NCBI GenBank assembly: GCA_900549675.1
Contig: URPG01000109.1
Location: 1 to 7,127 of the forward strand
Length of the DNA: 7,127 nucleotides
DNA from: an uncultured Oscillospiraceae bacterium
GTDB taxonomy: Bacteria > Bacillota > Clostridia > Oscillospirales > Acutalibacteraceae
Reading direction: 5' to 3'
In this document: piece after piece, positions 5,582 to 7,127 of the stretch
Position numbering within the stretch: position 1 is the stretch's first letter
Layout of the letters: every line of letters begins with the position of its first letter
Notes under the pieces: model-generated
Databases searched by the model: none
What the model was told of the DNA's origin: nothing
The model's input: only the letters and a program-made list of their open reading frames with translations
Translations under genes and position numbers: made by a program

Positions 5582-7127
5582 ATGAAAAATTTTTGGCATC
5601 ACACAAAAAAATATCGCAAAGAATTTGTCATTGCTGTTTTAGGCATTGAACTAGAAACCTTTTTTGAATTACTTATTCCCATGATTATGGCCGATATTAT
5701 AGACGTCGGTGTAGCAAATAAAGATAAGGATTATATTCTCATAAAAGGTTTGCAGATGGTTGGCTTGGCAATTATTTCTCTTATTTTGGGGCATATCTGT
5801 GTTCGTTATACGGCACGTTTTGGCAATGGTGTCGGGGCTGAAATCAGAAAATCTCAATTTCAAAAATTGCAGACCTATTCTTTTGCCAATACCGACCGAT
5901 TCAGCACTCCCTCTTTAGTCACCAGACTGACAAGTGATGTCACTACCATTCAAAATTCACTTTCCGGAGGCATGCGCCCTGCTTTTCGCTCTCCTGTTAT
6001 GATGCTGACGGCTTTGATTGTTTCTTTCCGTTTAAACGCTGAACTTGCTATTATATTTTTTGTTGCCGCCCCTATTTTGGGCATTCTCCTCTTCTTTATT
6101 ATTAAAAATGTAAGACCGCTTTATACAAAAATGCAAACCGCTATTGATTCGGTAAACCGGGTGATTCAAGAAAATCTTATTGCCATACGAGTTGTCAAGG
6201 CTTATGTCAGAGGAGAACATGAAATCACAAAATTCAAAGAGGTAAATGATAATCTGCAAAATTCTTCTAAAAAAGCCTTTATGCTTGCCGCTTTAAATCT
6301 ACCTGCATTCCAATTTGTGATGTACGGTACCATTTTGAGTATTCTCTGGTTTGGCGGCAACAGAGTTATCATCGGCAATATGCAGGTGGGTGCCTTAACC
6401 AGTTTTTTAAGCTATGTGTTGCAGGTACTGAACTCATTGATGATGTTCTCCAACGTATTTTTATTGTTCAGCCGTTCGCTGACCTCATGGAAACGAATTT
6501 CAGAGGTTCTGGAAGAAAAGCCTACCATTAACGACAATCGAGCAAGAGATATAAAAATCACAAAAGGCAGCATTGAATTTGAACACGTATATTTCAAATA
6601 TAAAGAAACAGCGAAAGAATATGTTTTATCTGATATTACATTTTCGATTCCCGCCGGGCAAACCGTTGGCATTATCGGGCAGACCGGATCTGCCAAAAGT
6701 ACGTTGGTGCAGTTAATTCCCCGTCTGTATGATGCAACAAAAGGCAACATTTACATTGACGGCAAACCAATTTATGAATACACACAAGCTCATTTAAGAG
6801 ATGCGGTTGGCGTTGTTCTGCAAAAGAACACCTTGTTTTCCGGCACAATAAAAGAAAATCTGCGTTGGGGTAAAGAAAATGCTACGGACGAGGAGATTCA
6901 AGAGGCCTGTAGAATTGCCTGCGTAGATGAATTTATTGACCGGCTCGACAACGGCTATGATACTGAATTAGGACAGGGCGGCGTAAATGTTTCAGGCGGA
7001 CAAAAACAGCGTCTTTGCATTGCCAGAGCTATTTTGAAATCTCCTAAAATTTTAATTTTAGATGATTCCACCAGTGCAGTGGATACCGCCACAGAAGAAA
7101 AAATAAACCGTGGCTTAAAAGAAGCCC
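5582..7127 (+). CDS. ABC exporter half-transporter, heterodimeric BmrC/TM287-like subunit; cut by right edge
   Basis: This is a fused membrane and ATPase half-transporter that exports drugs, lipids or peptides as one half of a dimer. In the window 515 codons are open with no stop; the family is about 570-600 residues, so only the C-terminal end with the switch histidine is missing. The type I exporter membrane domain (about 15-300) includes the coupling-helix region ENLIAIRVVKAY (197-208). The nucleotide-binding domain follows: A-loop Tyr340, Walker A GQTGSAKST (366-374), Q-loop Gln414, intact signature VSGGQ (470-474), Walker B LILDD (491-495) and D-loop SAVD (498-501). The residue after the Walker B Asp, normally the catalytic Glu, is Asp495, as in the degenerate site of TM287/BmrC-type subunits. 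A canonical partner gene is therefore expected immediately downstream. The ATG at 5582 follows GGAG. Its strong promoter overlaps palindromic operators, suggesting repression relieved by an inducer. Substrate is unknown. Confidence 0.93.
   Translation, partial: MKNFWHHTKKYRKEFVIAVLGIELETFFELLIPMIMADIIDVGVANKDKDYILIKGLQMVGLAIISLILGHICVRYTARFGNGVGAEIRKSQFQKLQTYSFANTDRFSTPSLVTRLTSDVTTIQNSLSGGMRPAFRSPVMMLTALIVSFRLNAELAIIFFVAAPILGILLFFIIKNVRPLYTKMQTAIDSVNRVIQENLIAIRVVKAYVRGEHEITKFKEVNDNLQNSSKKAFMLAALNLPAFQFVMYGTILSILWFGGNRVIIGNMQVGALTSFLSYVLQVLNSLMMFSNVFLLFSRSLTSWKRISEVLEEKPTINDNRARDIKITKGSIEFEHVYFKYKETAKEYVLSDITFSIPAGQTVGIIGQTGSAKSTLVQLIPRLYDATKGNIYIDGKPIYEYTQAHLRDAVGVVLQKNTLFSGTIKENLRWGKENATDEEIQEACRIACVDEFIDRLDNGYDTELGQGGVNVSGGQKQRLCIARAILKSPKILILDDSTSAVDTATEEKINRGLKEA

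Noticed and set aside
6412..6750. Minus-strand open frame of 112 codons
   Set aside because: It is antisense to the ABC exporter, whose frame is continuous with all expected motifs.

Overview
The window looks like chromosomal DNA from a low-GC Gram-positive, most likely a clostridial (Lachnospiraceae-like) Firmicute. The evidence is AT-rich intergenic DNA, strong AGGAGG-type ribosome binding sites, near-consensus sigma-A promoters, a lipoprotein in place of a periplasmic binding protein, and protein types typical of gut Clostridia. Genus cannot be settled from the sequence alone. No RNA genes, insertion sequences, CRISPR arrays or integration sites were seen.

Region 1 (1-2532, minus strand) is a ferric-siderophore ABC uptake operon: a lipoprotein binding protein, then a FecCD-type permease, then a second FecCD-type permease that runs off the left edge. 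The three genes are packed with 1-nt and 4-nt overlaps. The second permease carries a frameshift near 266-270, so as written it cannot make a full product. An ATPase gene would be expected further left, outside the window.

Region 2 (2533-2730) is a compact divergent control region. The uptake operon has a perfect TTGACA-17-TATAAT promoter, and a 19-bp box resembling a DtxR/IdeR iron box lies over its expected transcription start. A LacI-family regulator gene (2731-3747, plus strand) has its own promoter. A perfect inverted repeat built from two TTAGCTAA units lies between the two promoters.

Region 3 (3748-5147) holds a very strong bidirectional terminator and a convergent DEAD-box RNA helicase gene (minus strand, TTG start). 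The helicase appears to have a leader of about 230 nt. Near its 5' end is a terminator-like hairpin, so transcription attenuation is possible.

Region 4 (5148-7127) has the helicase leader and promoter facing a second strong promoter with two nested palindromic operator candidates. These drive a half-transporter of the heterodimeric ABC multidrug exporter type (BmrC/TM287-like), cut by the right edge. Its Walker B glutamate is replaced by Asp, so a catalytically competent partner subunit is expected just downstream.

The region reads as three independent units: iron uptake, an RNA helicase and an efflux pump. Its main interest lies in the non-coding control elements rather than in novel protein families.
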